A stretch of DNA of 64,000 nt from Pandoraea anapnoica (GTDB taxonomy: Bacteria; Pseudomonadota; Gammaproteobacteria; Burkholderiales; Burkholderiaceae): positions 124,001-188,000 of the forward strand of contig NZ_CABPSP010000005.1 in assembly GCF_902459765.1 (NCBI RefSeq), given 5' to 3'. This document shows positions 38,169-46,448 of this stretch, one piece after another. The position numbers and the translations under genes are program-made. Each line of letters begins with the position of its first letter. Position 1 is the stretch's first letter. The notes beneath the pieces are model-generated. The model saw nothing but the letters and a program-made list of their open reading frames with translations. It did no database searches and was not told the origin of the DNA.

Positions 38169-39555
38169 TCTGCGCGTCCGGCTGCTGATGTGGCTGATGC
38201 TTCCGCTCTCGCTGTATATCGGCGCGAGCGCGTGGCTCGCTTATCGCAGCGCACATGACACAGCCGAACTCGTGCAAGATCGGGCCTTGCTCACATCCGC
38301 CCAGGTCATTGCGGGCGAACTCACCTGGGTCGACGGTGCGCTGCGCGCGAGCGTGCCACCCTCTGCACTGGAGCTGTTCGCGTCGCCCGCGCGCGACCGG
38401 GTGTTTTATCAGGTCATCACGGAAGACGGACGATTGCTCGCCGGGCCGCCCGATTTCCCCCATCCACCGCTGTTTCCCGCGACCGTCCCCACGTATTCGA
38501 ACGTCACAGTAAACGGTGAGCCGCTGCGCGCGATCAGCTTCGTGCGCACGATGTACGACTCGGGCAAACCGTATCGGGTGGCGGTCGTGGTCGCAGAGAC
38601 GATGCACGCCTACGACCAGATGCTGGCGCAGTTGTGGGAGCCGTCTCTCCACCGGCAAATCGCCATGGCCGCGCTGGCCGCCGTGCTGGTCCTCATCGGC
38701 TTGACGGTCGAGTTGCATCCACTCATCCGGCTCAAGGACGAAGTGGCCGGACGCGCGCCGCAGGAACTGGTGCCGATCCGCGCCGGGCAATTGCAAACGG
38801 AACTGCGTCCCATCGTCGACGCGATCAACCTGTGTATTCAGCGGCTCTCGGCACAGGCGCAGCAACAGCGTCGCTTTGTCGCCGATGCCGCCCATCAGTT
38901 GCGCACGCCGCTCACGCTGCTCGACACGCAGTTGCAGTTCGCCGCGCAGCTCGACGACCGCGCCGCGCTCGCCGATGTGCTGGCCGCCATGCAGACGAGC
39001 AGCCGGGGCCTCGCCGATCTGACGAACAAGCTGTTGCTGCTCTCGCAGGCCGAGGCGGCGGACACGCCGGCGTTCTCGCGTTCGCGGGTGGATCTGGTGA
39101 CAGTGGCGGCCGGGGTGCTGGAAGAACTGGTCGGGTTGGCGCAGCGGCGCAACATCGATCTCGGGCTGGAGACGGCCGAGGCGCATGTGTGGGTATCAGG
39201 TAATGGCGAGCTGTTTCATGCGATGGTCATGAATCTTGTCGACAATGCGATCCGCTATATCCACGAGGGTGGACGCGTGACCGTCGCGATCGACTGTCCG
39301 GACAGCACCGCCCGCCTGCGCGTCATCGACGATGGACCCGGCATTCAGGCCGAGGCACGTCAGCGTGTATTCGAACGTTTCTACCGTAACGCGCCGCCGG
39401 GTCAGCCCGGCACGGGTCTGGGGCTGGCCATCGTAAAAGAAATCGTGGCGGCCAGCCATGGCACGGTGACGCTGTCGCCAGGCGCGCACGGCATCGGACT
39501 GATCGTCAGCGTGACGCTCCCCTTAGATTCGGAGACCGAACGCAACGTCCTATAA
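38161..39555 (+). CDS. TctE-like sensor histidine kinase
   Basis: A 464-aa inner-membrane kinase. Helices at about 8-28 and 166-185 flank a periplasmic domain of about 135 residues resembling the 2CSK_N sensor of TctE/QseC relatives (VIAGELTWVDGALRASVPPSALELF). The dimerisation box FVADAAHQLRTPLTLLDTQ carries His245, followed by N box (NLVDNAIRYI), DDGPGI and GTGLGLAIVKEI. TctE-type kinases usually sense small carboxylates; here the neighbour is a NitT/TauT ABC operon, so the ligand may be that transporter's substrate. Confidence 0.9.
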   Translation: MLSLRVRLLMWLMLPLSLYIGASAWLAYRSAHDTAELVQDRALLTSAQVIAGELTWVDGALRASVPPSALELFASPARDRVFYQVITEDGRLLAGPPDFPHPPLFPATVPTYSNVTVNGEPLRAISFVRTMYDSGKPYRVAVVVAETMHAYDQMLAQLWEPSLHRQIAMAALAAVLVLIGLTVELHPLIRLKDEVAGRAPQELVPIRAGQLQTELRPIVDAINLCIQRLSAQAQQQRRFVADAAHQLRTPLTLLDTQLQFAAQLDDRAALADVLAAMQTSSRGLADLTNKLLLLSQAEAADTPAFSRSRVDLVTVAAGVLEELVGLAQRRNIDLGLETAEAHVWVSGNGELFHAMVMNLVDNAIRYIHEGGRVTVAIDCPDSTARLRVIDDGPGIQAEARQRVFERFYRNAPPGQPGTGLGLAIVKEIVAASHGTVTLSPGAHGIGLIVSVTLPLDSETERNVL

Positions 39556-39926
39556 GGAACGCCACGTGAGGCGGTTCACCGATGGGGCGCGTGGTATACC
39601 CGCGCCCTCGTCTGAAAGAAAATAACAATCGTATGAAATAACGTCGTCAATTCAGGCGTTATGACCGTTTTGGACTGAGAATGTCGTTTGAAACATACGC
39701 TCGACTGGATGCGCTAGGACAAACCCTGATATATTCGGGGTCTTCGCAGAAATCCCCTCAAGCAAGCGAAAACTTCTTGATCCAAATCAAATAGTTACGC
39801 ATCGCTGTCAACCATGCGGGTGCCCGCCGCGTGTAATTGTGACGAAATGTAAAGTTTGTTAAATTGAATGTGGGTCTCGCCGCGTGGGTTGCGGCACGGG
39901 ACTTTTTCTCTCAGGGATTTGCCTCC
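39556..39926. other. AT-richer gap upstream of the soluble kinase gene
   Basis: This 371-bp stretch is clearly more AT-rich than its surroundings. It contains the FNR-type box at 39777-39790 and presumably the promoter of the kinase-regulator pair. No gene or clear terminator for the preceding kinase gene was found. Confidence 0.5.
39777..39790. promoter_or_regulatory. FNR/ANR-type binding site
   Basis: TTGAT-CCAA-ATCAA is a perfect match to the FNR consensus TTGAT-N4-ATCAA. It lies 136 bp before the chosen kinase start (74 bp before an alternative TTG). FNR/ANR activates or represses genes at low oxygen; the position suggests oxygen control of the kinase-regulator pair, by inference. Confidence 0.65.
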
Positions 39927-40847
39927 ATGCCGTTTCTCGTCGATCCTGCCGCACAGGCTGCGAGACGTCGCGTGTCGATTGACGACGCGTTGCACACGCG
40001 CGCCACGACGCCGCAGACGGTGACGGATCAGCCTGCACACCCCGTACAACCCACATGTGACAGCGCACTGCCCGTGGAGCCCGCCTCGCGCGCAGCGCGT
40101 GCCACCTCGAAGGCATCGCCCCGGCCGCTCGCGCAATCCGTCGCACGCAAGATCGACGCAGCACGCGAAGCCGAGCGCACGCGACTCGCGCAGGAAATGC
40201 ACGACGGGCTTGGCGCTCACCTCACGGCCTTGCAACTGGTCGTCGCCCGTCTTGCGACGCACGCGCCCGCAGACGCCGCCGAATGGCAATCCTTCTGCAC
40301 CCAGATTCAAAACGTAGCGAACGCTGCACAAGACGCGGCCGACGAACTCGTTGGACGCAACCGCCCGCCCGCGCTCGACGCGGGCCTCGTCACTTCGCTG
40401 CGCGTCTGGCTGCGCGGCGTCAGTGAGCAAAGCGGTCTCACGTGCATCTGGCGCTGCGACGACGTGACGCGCGAGCGCGTTGCGAACCTCACTCCCGACG
40501 CGGTGCTGGCGTTGTATCGCATCGCTCAGGAAGCGCTGACCAACGTTGCCCGTCACGCCCGCGCCACGCGCGTGGTCGTGGCGCTCGATGGCAGCCACCG
40601 TTCACTCAAACTCACGATTTCCGACGACGGTTGCGGGCTGGCCCGCGGCTCGCGTCGCAAGCAGGGACATTTCGGATTGGTTGGCATGCGCGAGCGCTGT
40701 ACGGCGCTCGGCGGCACGCTACGTATCGGCAGTGTTCAAGGATCGGGGACGCTCGTCAGCGCACGGCTTCCCTGGCATCAGATCCTGCCTGCCCCGACCG
40801 GCCAGCACGGCCCGGAATCGCTTGCTCTTCACGGATACGCATCATGA
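39927..40847 (+). CDS. Soluble NarX-type sensor histidine kinase
   Basis: A 306-aa kinase of the HisKA_3/NarL-partner class: EAERTRLAQEMHDGLGAHLTALQL with phospho-acceptor His92, and an ATPase domain (LYRIAQEALTNVARHARAT, ISDDGCGLA, GHFGLVGMRERCTALGGTL). There are no membrane helices and no recognisable sensor domain; the first 75 residues are Ala/Pro-rich, so the input must come from a partner or an unseen signal. The ATG at 39927 was preferred over an in-frame TTG at 39864. Its stop overlaps the next gene's start (ATGA). Confidence 0.85.
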   Translation: MPFLVDPAAQAARRRVSIDDALHTRATTPQTVTDQPAHPVQPTCDSALPVEPASRAARATSKASPRPLAQSVARKIDAAREAERTRLAQEMHDGLGAHLTALQLVVARLATHAPADAAEWQSFCTQIQNVANAAQDAADELVGRNRPPALDAGLVTSLRVWLRGVSEQSGLTCIWRCDDVTRERVANLTPDAVLALYRIAQEALTNVARHARATRVVVALDGSHRSLKLTISDDGCGLARGSRRKQGHFGLVGMRERCTALGGTLRIGSVQGSGTLVSARLPWHQILPAPTGQHGPESLALHGYAS

Positions 40848-41503
40848 CGCTTAGAGTGCTCATCGTCGACGACCACGCCATCGTGCGCCAGGGCGTCCGG
40901 CAATTGCTCTCCGATAGCGGGAGCATCGCCGTCATTGGCGAAGCCGACTGCGGCGCAGAAGCGCTGGAGATGACCGACGCAGCGCAGTGGGACATCGTCC
41001 TGCTAGATATCTCGCTGCCCGACACCAATGGTCTTGAGATTCTCAAGACCCTGCGACGCAAACACCCGCGTCTGCCGATCATGATCTTCAGCATGTACGG
41101 CGAAGGTCAGTTTGCGCTGCGCGCGCTCAAGGCGGGTGCCGCCGGTTACCTGAGCAAACGCTCGAACGCCCAGCAACTGGTCTCGGCCGTGCGACAAGTC
41201 GCCGCCGGTCGCAAGTACGTGAGCCCGATGGTCGCAGAAACGCTCGCCGACTATCTCGGACCGGACGCCGACCAGCCGCCGCACGAACGCCTGTCGGATC
41301 GCGAATACCAGACGCTGTGCATGATCGGCTCGGGCAAGCGCCTCACCGACATCGCCAACGCGCTGTCGCTCTCGGTCAAGACCGTGAGCGTGTACCGCAC
41401 CCGTCTATTAGAGAAGATGCGCCTGAACAATAACGCCGAGCTCACCTATTACGTGATGCAACACGGCCTTGTCAGCGCGGAGATGGGACCCGTCTGTGCC
41501 TGA
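40844..41503 (+). CDS. NarL/FixJ-family response regulator
   Basis: A 219-aa regulator: receiver domain with VLIVDDHAIVRQGVRQLL and Asp55 (LLDISLPD), and a LuxR-type helix-turn-helix (about 148-205: LSDREYQTLCMIGSGKRLTDIANALSLSVKTVSVYRTRLLEKM). Start codon overlaps the kinase stop, giving a coupled pair. It lies directly upstream of fliC in the same direction, so control of motility is possible, but fliC has its own sigma-28 promoter and a terminator intervenes. Confidence 0.92.
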   Translation: MTLRVLIVDDHAIVRQGVRQLLSDSGSIAVIGEADCGAEALEMTDAAQWDIVLLDISLPDTNGLEILKTLRRKHPRLPIMIFSMYGEGQFALRALKAGAAGYLSKRSNAQQLVSAVRQVAAGRKYVSPMVAETLADYLGPDADQPPHERLSDREYQTLCMIGSGKRLTDIANALSLSVKTVSVYRTRLLEKMRLNNNAELTYYVMQHGLVSAEMGPVCA

Positions 41504-41593
41504 TCGCGGCGATCACTGGCGAAATCTGGCTGGCAGTAACGCCACAATTCCTACAAGATTCCCGCCGAATTTTCAGAACTAAGTACTCACTTC

Positions 41594-41623
41594 GCGGCCC
41601 GCACCAGCGGGCCGCTTTCGTTT
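41594..41623 (+). terminator. Terminator after the NarL-type regulator
   Basis: A perfect 9-bp stem GCGGCCCGC/GCGGGCCGC (41594-41602 and 41607-41615) with an ACCA loop, followed by TTTCGTTT. Confidence 0.85.
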
Positions 41624-41650
41624 CTGGCACACATTTTTCAAGCTTCCAAG

Positions 41651-41676
41651 AAATTTTCATAGCATCGCGAAAATTT
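41651..41676. repeat. AT-rich inverted repeat upstream of fliC
   Basis: AAATTTTC (41651-41658) and GAAAATTT (41669-41676) form a perfect inverted repeat with a 10-bp spacer, about 240 bp before the sigma-28 promoter. It may be a regulator site; the protein is unknown. Confidence 0.4.
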
Positions 41677-41908
41677 TTTCGGCCTGCCGAATACGGATCC
41701 CGGCACTTGAGAATTGCCCTCGCCGCCACCTCCTCTCCCGACGCATCCACCACCTCTCCGAGCCTTACAGGACATGAATAGGCGGCACATTGCCCCTTTC
41801 CTTGACGGATCAATCGTGGAGGAAATTTGTAGACTGGCTCACTAGCGTTTTTCCGACATCGACCCGCCAGGTCGATGGGGGCCGGTGAAGCATTTTGCAA
41901 AGCCACCC

Positions 41909-41935
41909 TAAATTTTCCCAAAGCGCGTCCGATAT
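41909..41935 (+). promoter_or_regulatory. Sigma-28 (FliA) promoter of fliC
   Basis: TAAA (41909-41912), exactly 15 bp, then TCCGATAT (41928-41935) matches the FliA consensus TAAA-N15-GCCGATAA at 10 of 12 positions. Transcription should start near 41942, giving a leader of about 85 nt. Confidence 0.82.
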
Positions 41936-41960
41936 CCCCTACAACGGCGGCTTTCGGCGA

Positions 41961-41976
41961 TTGGCTGGTGAGCCAA
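41961..41976 (+). promoter_or_regulatory. Hairpin in the fliC leader
   Basis: TTGGCT (41961-41966) pairs with AGCCAA (41971-41976) around GGTG in the predicted fliC 5' leader. A second short A/T-rich palindrome (CCAAAA and TTTTGG) lies just before the ribosome site GGGAAAGGAG. These could affect mRNA stability or translation. Confidence 0.4.
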
Positions 41977-42027
41977 AGTTACGGCGCTTAAGCCGGAGCC
42001 AAAAAATTTTGGGAAAGGAGTGGCTAA

Positions 42028-43425
42028 ATGTCATCTGTCATCAATACCAACATCTTCTCGACGATCGCCCAGCGCAACCTGAGCACGTCGCAATCCAGCC
42101 TGCAAACGTCGATCACGCGTCTGTCGTCGGGTCTGCGCATCAACAGCGCCGCTGACGATGCCGCCGGTCTGGCCATTACCGACCGTATGACGTCGCAGAT
42201 CAACGGTCTGACGCAAGCTCAGCGCAATGCCAACGACGGCATCTCGCTGGTGCAGACCGCTGCTGGCGGCCTGTCGTCGATCTCGGACAACCTGCAACGT
42301 ATCCGTACGCTGGCAGTGCAAGCAACGAACGCCACGAACTCGGCTTCGGACCGCGCCGCTATCGACCAGGAAGTTCAGCAACGTCTGTCGGAAATCACCC
42401 GCACGGCACAACAAACGCAGTTCAACGGTCTGTCGGTGCTCAACGGCACGATGGGCACGGCGAACTTCCAGGTTGGCGCCAACGCCGGCCAGTCGATCTC
42501 GGTCTCGCTGAGCCAGAACATGGGCGCTGGCTCGATCGGTGGTGTTGCGCTGGCAACGGCAACGACGGCTGCCAAGTTCGGTTCGATCACGCTCGACGCC
42601 GCCAACTCGATCTCGGTCGGTGGCACGGCAGTCGCGAACGGCACGTACAACACGGCAGCCGACCTGGCCGCCGCAATCAACACGGCCGCTGGCACGAACA
42701 TCGCCGCCGCTAACGCGACGACGGGTGAAATCGACTTCACCAACACGACCGCTGCTGCGATCAACATGACGACGACCGGCCTGACCGGCGTCACCGTCCC
42801 GGCAACCCTGGCCGCTACGACGGGTACGGGTTCGTCGACCGGCGTGAAGACGGCTCTGTCGCCGCTGACCCTGACGGGCAACGACCTGACGCTGCAAGCG
42901 GCTGGCTCGGCAACGGCTACGTCGATCACCGGCACGTTCAAGACCGTGGGCGAACTGGCTGACGCCATCAGCGCCAGCGGCAGCGGCGTGACGGCATTCG
43001 TCGACTCGACCGGCAAGCTGAACCTGGTCTCGAGCCAGAACTTCACGGTGGGTGGCACGGCCGCCAAGCTGACGCAAATCGGCGTGGCAGCAGGCAGCTC
43101 GGCAGTCAGCGGCAGCCTCTCGACGGCTAACGCACTGACGGTCGACTCGGCAACGAAGCTGGTTGCTCAGATCGACGCAGCCATCGGCACGGCTGACTCG
43201 TTCAACGCAACGCTGGGCGCAATTCAAAACCGCTTCCAGTCGGCTGTGAGCAACCTGTCGGCAACGACGCAAAACCTGACCTCGGCACGTTCGGGCGTTC
43301 AGGACACGGACTACGCAGCGGAAACGGCTAACATGACCCGCTCGCAGATCCTGCAACAAGCTGGTATCTCGATGCTGTCGCAAGCTAACCAGCTGCCGCA
43401 GCAAGTGCTCAAGCTCCTCCAGTAA
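42028..43425 (+). CDS. fliC: Flagellin
   Basis: Filament subunit exported through the flagellar secretion channel. The 465-aa protein has the conserved D0/D1 N-terminus (SSVINTNIFSTIAQRNLSTSQ, LSSGLRINSAADDAAGLAI) and C-terminus (FNATLGAIQNRFQSAVSNLS, ARSGVQDTDYAAETANMTRSQILQQAGISMLSQANQLPQQVLKLLQ). The variable centre (about 170-390) is Thr/Ala/Gly-rich and surface-exposed. AAAGGAG precedes the ATG. Transcribed from the sigma-28 promoter and followed by a hairpin. Gene-specific codon bias (almost all G/C-ending) fits high expression. Confidence 0.97.
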   Translation: MSSVINTNIFSTIAQRNLSTSQSSLQTSITRLSSGLRINSAADDAAGLAITDRMTSQINGLTQAQRNANDGISLVQTAAGGLSSISDNLQRIRTLAVQATNATNSASDRAAIDQEVQQRLSEITRTAQQTQFNGLSVLNGTMGTANFQVGANAGQSISVSLSQNMGAGSIGGVALATATTAAKFGSITLDAANSISVGGTAVANGTYNTAADLAAAINTAAGTNIAAANATTGEIDFTNTTAAAINMTTTGLTGVTVPATLAATTGTGSSTGVKTALSPLTLTGNDLTLQAAGSATATSITGTFKTVGELADAISASGSGVTAFVDSTGKLNLVSSQNFTVGGTAAKLTQIGVAAGSSAVSGSLSTANALTVDSATKLVAQIDAAIGTADSFNATLGAIQNRFQSAVSNLSATTQNLTSARSGVQDTDYAAETANMTRSQILQQAGISMLSQANQLPQQVLKLLQ

Positions 43426-43475
43426 TACCGGAGTAGTGCTTGACACACCCGGTGGGCGCAAGCTCGCCGGGTCGA

Positions 43476-43515
43476 CGGCGGCGTCACTGCGAAACGGTGC
43501 CGCCGCCGCGTGTTT
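43476..43515 (+). terminator. Hairpin between fliC and fliD
   Basis: A GC-rich stem, CGGCGGCG-T-CAC with GTG-C-CGCCGCCG (43476-43487 and 43497-43508, one mismatch), is followed by CGTGTTTTA. Another weaker GC stem lies just upstream (43447-43472). It probably ends most fliC transcripts. Confidence 0.55.
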
Positions 43516-43580
43516 TACGGGCCATCGCGTTTTGGACGGTCCGGGTAGCAACGATCAATTCAACGGAGTGAGAGCACATC

Positions 43581-45626
43581 ATGGCAACTTCTAACGGACC
43601 GGGCACAATTTCCTCCCCAGGGATCGGGTCAGGCCTGGACGTCAATGCACTCGTCAAGAGTCTGATGACGCCTGCCACGAACAAGCTCACTCTGCTGCAA
43701 AACCAGGAAGCGGCGTACAACACGAAGCTTTCCGCCATCGGCCAGCTGCAATCGGCGTTGTCTGCGTTCCAGACCTCGCTCAGCACGCTCTCCAGCGCTT
43801 CGCAGTTTCTGCAAGTCGCAGCGGCAGTCGGCGACAACACGATCCTGGCAGCTACCGCCGACTCGACGGCAAACGTCAGCCAGTGGTCCATCGCCGTCTC
43901 GCAGCTCGCCCAGGCGCAAAGTCTGACCACATCGGGCTTTTCGAGCCAGACGAGCACGATCGGTACGGGCACGTCCACCAAGGTGACGATTACCCTTGGC
44001 ACGATCACGGGCGGCACGCTGACCGACGGCAAATATTCGGGCGCGAGCTTTGCGGCCAACGCCAGCTCCTCACCGATCAACCTCACGATCGACAGCAGCA
44101 ACAACTCGCTGACCGGCATTCGCGACGCGATCAACGCCCAGAACGGCGACGCCGTGGCGACGATCGTCAACGATGGCAGCGGCACGCCTTATCGTCTCGT
44201 GCTCACCTCGAAGACGACGGGCCAGAACATGAGCATGAAGATCGATGTGGCCGCCGGCGGCGATCCCACGGTCACCAACCTGCTGGCCAACGACCCGACC
44301 GGCACGCAGAATCTGACGCAAACGAGCGCGGCGCAAAACGCCAACCTGACCATCAACGGTCTGGCGGTCACCAGCGCCACGAACACCGTGACCAAATCGG
44401 TCACCGGCGTCACGCTCAATCTGACGAAGGTCGGCTCGACCACGGTGACGACCAGCCGCAACTCTGCGGCCGTCACGCAAGCCGTGCAGTCGTTCGCCTC
44501 GGCCTACAACACGCTGCAATCGACGATCGGCAAACTCACCGCGTTCGACTCGGCAGGCAACGGCGCGAACAACGGTCCGCTGATCGGCGACTCGACGGTT
44601 CAGCTCGTGCAGAACCGCCTGACCCAGATTCTGAACGGCAAGCTGCCGGGCGTCGGTTCGACAGGCCTCGCGTCGCTCGCGCAGGTCGGCGTCGGTTTCA
44701 ATAAAGACGGCACGCTGTCCGTCGACACCACCGCCCTGAACAAGGCGATGAACTCGACGAACGGCTTCAACGCGCTGGCCTCGTTGTTCGCAACCAACGG
44801 TCAGACGACCGACAGTCTGGTGAGCTTCACCAGCTCGACGAACGCGACGCAGCCGGGCCAGTACGGCATCAACATTTCGCAGGCGGCCACGCAAGGCACC
44901 ACCACCGGTGCGATCACGCTGGGTGCGACGACCACGATTGCGGCCGGCAGCAACGAACTCCAGATCTCGCTCGACGGCAACATCGCCAGCGTGCTGATTC
45001 CGCCGGGTACCTATACGCAGGACAAGTTGGCCTCTGCCATTCAGGCGGCGATCAACGGCAACAACAAGTTCACCACCGCCCAGTCGGGCGTGTCGGTCGC
45101 ATCGAACAACGGCATCCTGACGATTACGTCGAACCGTTACGGCTCGGCGTCGAAAGTGATCGTCACGGGCGGCTCGGCTTACAACCAGCTGTTCAACGGC
45201 AACAACACGACGACCGGGCTGGACGTCGTCGGAACCATCGGCGGTTTCACCGCAGTGGGTAGCGGTCAGACGCTCACCGGCGCCGCAGGCACGCCGATCG
45301 ACGGCCTCAAGATCACGGTGTCGGGCACGGCCACGGGCAATCGCGGCAACATCGGCTTCTCGCAGGGCTTCGCGTCGCTCCTGAACACACAGGTGGGCGA
45401 CTTCCTGAGCGCCAAGGGCGCGGTGACGAGCGCGACGAACAACCTGAATACGTCGATCAAGCAGATCAAGCAGCAGGAAACCGACTGGCAAGACCAGATG
45501 ACGCAGATGCAGAACCGTTATCTGGCTCAGTTCACGGCGCTCGACGCGACGATGGCCAAGCTCCAGAACACCAGCGACTACCTCAAGCAGGTGCTCGGCG
45601 GTTCTTCTTCCTCGTCTTCGAAGTAA
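43581..45626 (+). CDS. fliD: Flagellar cap protein (hook-associated protein 2)
   Basis: Caps the growing filament and folds flagellin into place. The 681-aa protein opens with SSPGIGSGLDVNALVKSLM and closes with a coiled-coil C-terminal region (LNTSIKQIKQQETDWQDQMTQMQNRYLAQFTALDATMAKLQNTSDYL). It is longer than typical (E. coli 468), because of an enlarged Thr/Asn/Gly-rich middle region (about 150-560), presumably extra exposed domains. GGAGTGAG precedes the ATG. fliS follows 15 bp later. Confidence 0.93.
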   Translation: MATSNGPGTISSPGIGSGLDVNALVKSLMTPATNKLTLLQNQEAAYNTKLSAIGQLQSALSAFQTSLSTLSSASQFLQVAAAVGDNTILAATADSTANVSQWSIAVSQLAQAQSLTTSGFSSQTSTIGTGTSTKVTITLGTITGGTLTDGKYSGASFAANASSSPINLTIDSSNNSLTGIRDAINAQNGDAVATIVNDGSGTPYRLVLTSKTTGQNMSMKIDVAAGGDPTVTNLLANDPTGTQNLTQTSAAQNANLTINGLAVTSATNTVTKSVTGVTLNLTKVGSTTVTTSRNSAAVTQAVQSFASAYNTLQSTIGKLTAFDSAGNGANNGPLIGDSTVQLVQNRLTQILNGKLPGVGSTGLASLAQVGVGFNKDGTLSVDTTALNKAMNSTNGFNALASLFATNGQTTDSLVSFTSSTNATQPGQYGINISQAATQGTTTGAITLGATTTIAAGSNELQISLDGNIASVLIPPGTYTQDKLASAIQAAINGNNKFTTAQSGVSVASNNGILTITSNRYGSASKVIVTGGSAYNQLFNGNNTTTGLDVVGTIGGFTAVGSGQTLTGAAGTPIDGLKITVSGTATGNRGNIGFSQGFASLLNTQVGDFLSAKGAVTSATNNLNTSIKQIKQQETDWQDQMTQMQNRYLAQFTALDATMAKLQNTSDYLKQVLGGSSSSSSK

Positions 45627-45641
45627 GCGGGGCAAAGAGTC

Positions 45642-46076
45642 ATGTACGGTCAGAACGCCGCCAATGCGTATCGCAAAGTCGGGCTCGAAACCGGCGTCGT
45701 CGCCGCGAGCCCGCACCAGCTCATCGTGATGCTGTTCGACGGCGCCAAGGCTGCGCTCACCAAAGCCCGCATTCACTTCGAAGCTGGCCATATCGTCGAG
45801 CGCGGGCAAGCCATCTCGAAAGCCATCGAGATCATCGGCGGTCTGCGCGATGGTTTGAATATGGAAGTCGGTGGGGAACTGTCGCGCAATTTGCGTGATC
45901 TCTACGACTACATGGGGCGACGTCTTCTCGAAGCCAACCTCGAGAACGACGTGGCCAAGATTCAAGAAGTCGACACCCTGCTCGAGACAATTGCATCGGC
46001 CTGGCGAGCGATCGCACCGAACACCGGCACGGGTGCCCCCGCCGCTCAGGCGGGCACCGGAGTGCGCTATGAATGA
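45642..46076 (+). CDS. fliS: Flagellin export chaperone FliS
   Basis: Binds unfolded flagellin before export. The 144-aa protein has the family opening YRKVGLETGVVAASPHQLIVMLFDGAKAAL and the helix LRDLYDYMGRRLLEANLENDVAKIQEV; the C-terminus has a short Ala/Gly/Pro tail. Its end overlaps fliT by 8 bp. Confidence 0.95.
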   Translation: MYGQNAANAYRKVGLETGVVAASPHQLIVMLFDGAKAALTKARIHFEAGHIVERGQAISKAIEIIGGLRDGLNMEVGGELSRNLRDLYDYMGRRLLEANLENDVAKIQEVDTLLETIASAWRAIAPNTGTGAPAAQAGTGVRYE

Positions 46077-46407
46077 AGCCACGACTTTGCTGAACTGCTA
46101 CGAAAGTATTGCCGGTCTCACGGAGCGCATGCTCGGTGTGGCGCGCGATGGCGACTGGGATGCCCTCATCGATCTCGAGACGCAGTATCGTGCACAGGTC
46201 GACTCGATCAAACAGCTCGACGCCGATCTGCCTTTGTCCGACGACGAGCGCACGCGCAAGCACGCCATCATTCGCCGCATTCTGGCCGACGATGCCGCCA
46301 TTCGCGATCTCGCGGTGCCCCATCTGGCGCACCTGGACGCCATGATTAACAGCACGCGCCGTCAACGTGCCCTGCACGAAGTTTACGGCCTGAACCTGGG
46401 CGCCTGA
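46069..46407 (+). CDS. fliT: FliT-family flagellar chaperone
   Basis: A 112-aa helical protein beginning MNEATTLLNCYESIAGLTERML, overlapping fliS. FliT chaperones the cap protein FliD and can also modulate flagellar gene expression in enterics. Similarity is weak, as is usual for FliT; the call rests on size, helical content and the fliC-fliD-fliS-fliT order. Confidence 0.75.
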   Translation: MNEATTLLNCYESIAGLTERMLGVARDGDWDALIDLETQYRAQVDSIKQLDADLPLSDDERTRKHAIIRRILADDAAIRDLAVPHLAHLDAMINSTRRQRALHEVYGLNLGA

Positions 46408-46448
46408 CGCGCGCAGCGCGTCACATCGCCCGCATTTCGGAGTAAGGC

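Larger units (their letters stand above)
41504..42027. other. fliC upstream region
   Basis: This 524-bp gap contains the terminator of the NarL-type gene, an AT-rich inverted repeat, the sigma-28 promoter and the structured fliC leader, each listed separately. No gene is supported in it. Confidence 0.7.

Noticed and set aside
44070-46082. 670-aa open frame antisense to fliD and fliS
   Set aside because: Arg-rich shadow without motifs; it crosses the ends of two supported genes.
46405-46421. Palindrome TGACGCGC-A-GCGCGTCA over the fliT stop as a terminator
   Set aside because: Arms are perfect but there is no T-run and the downstream FliK-like gene appears co-transcribed.
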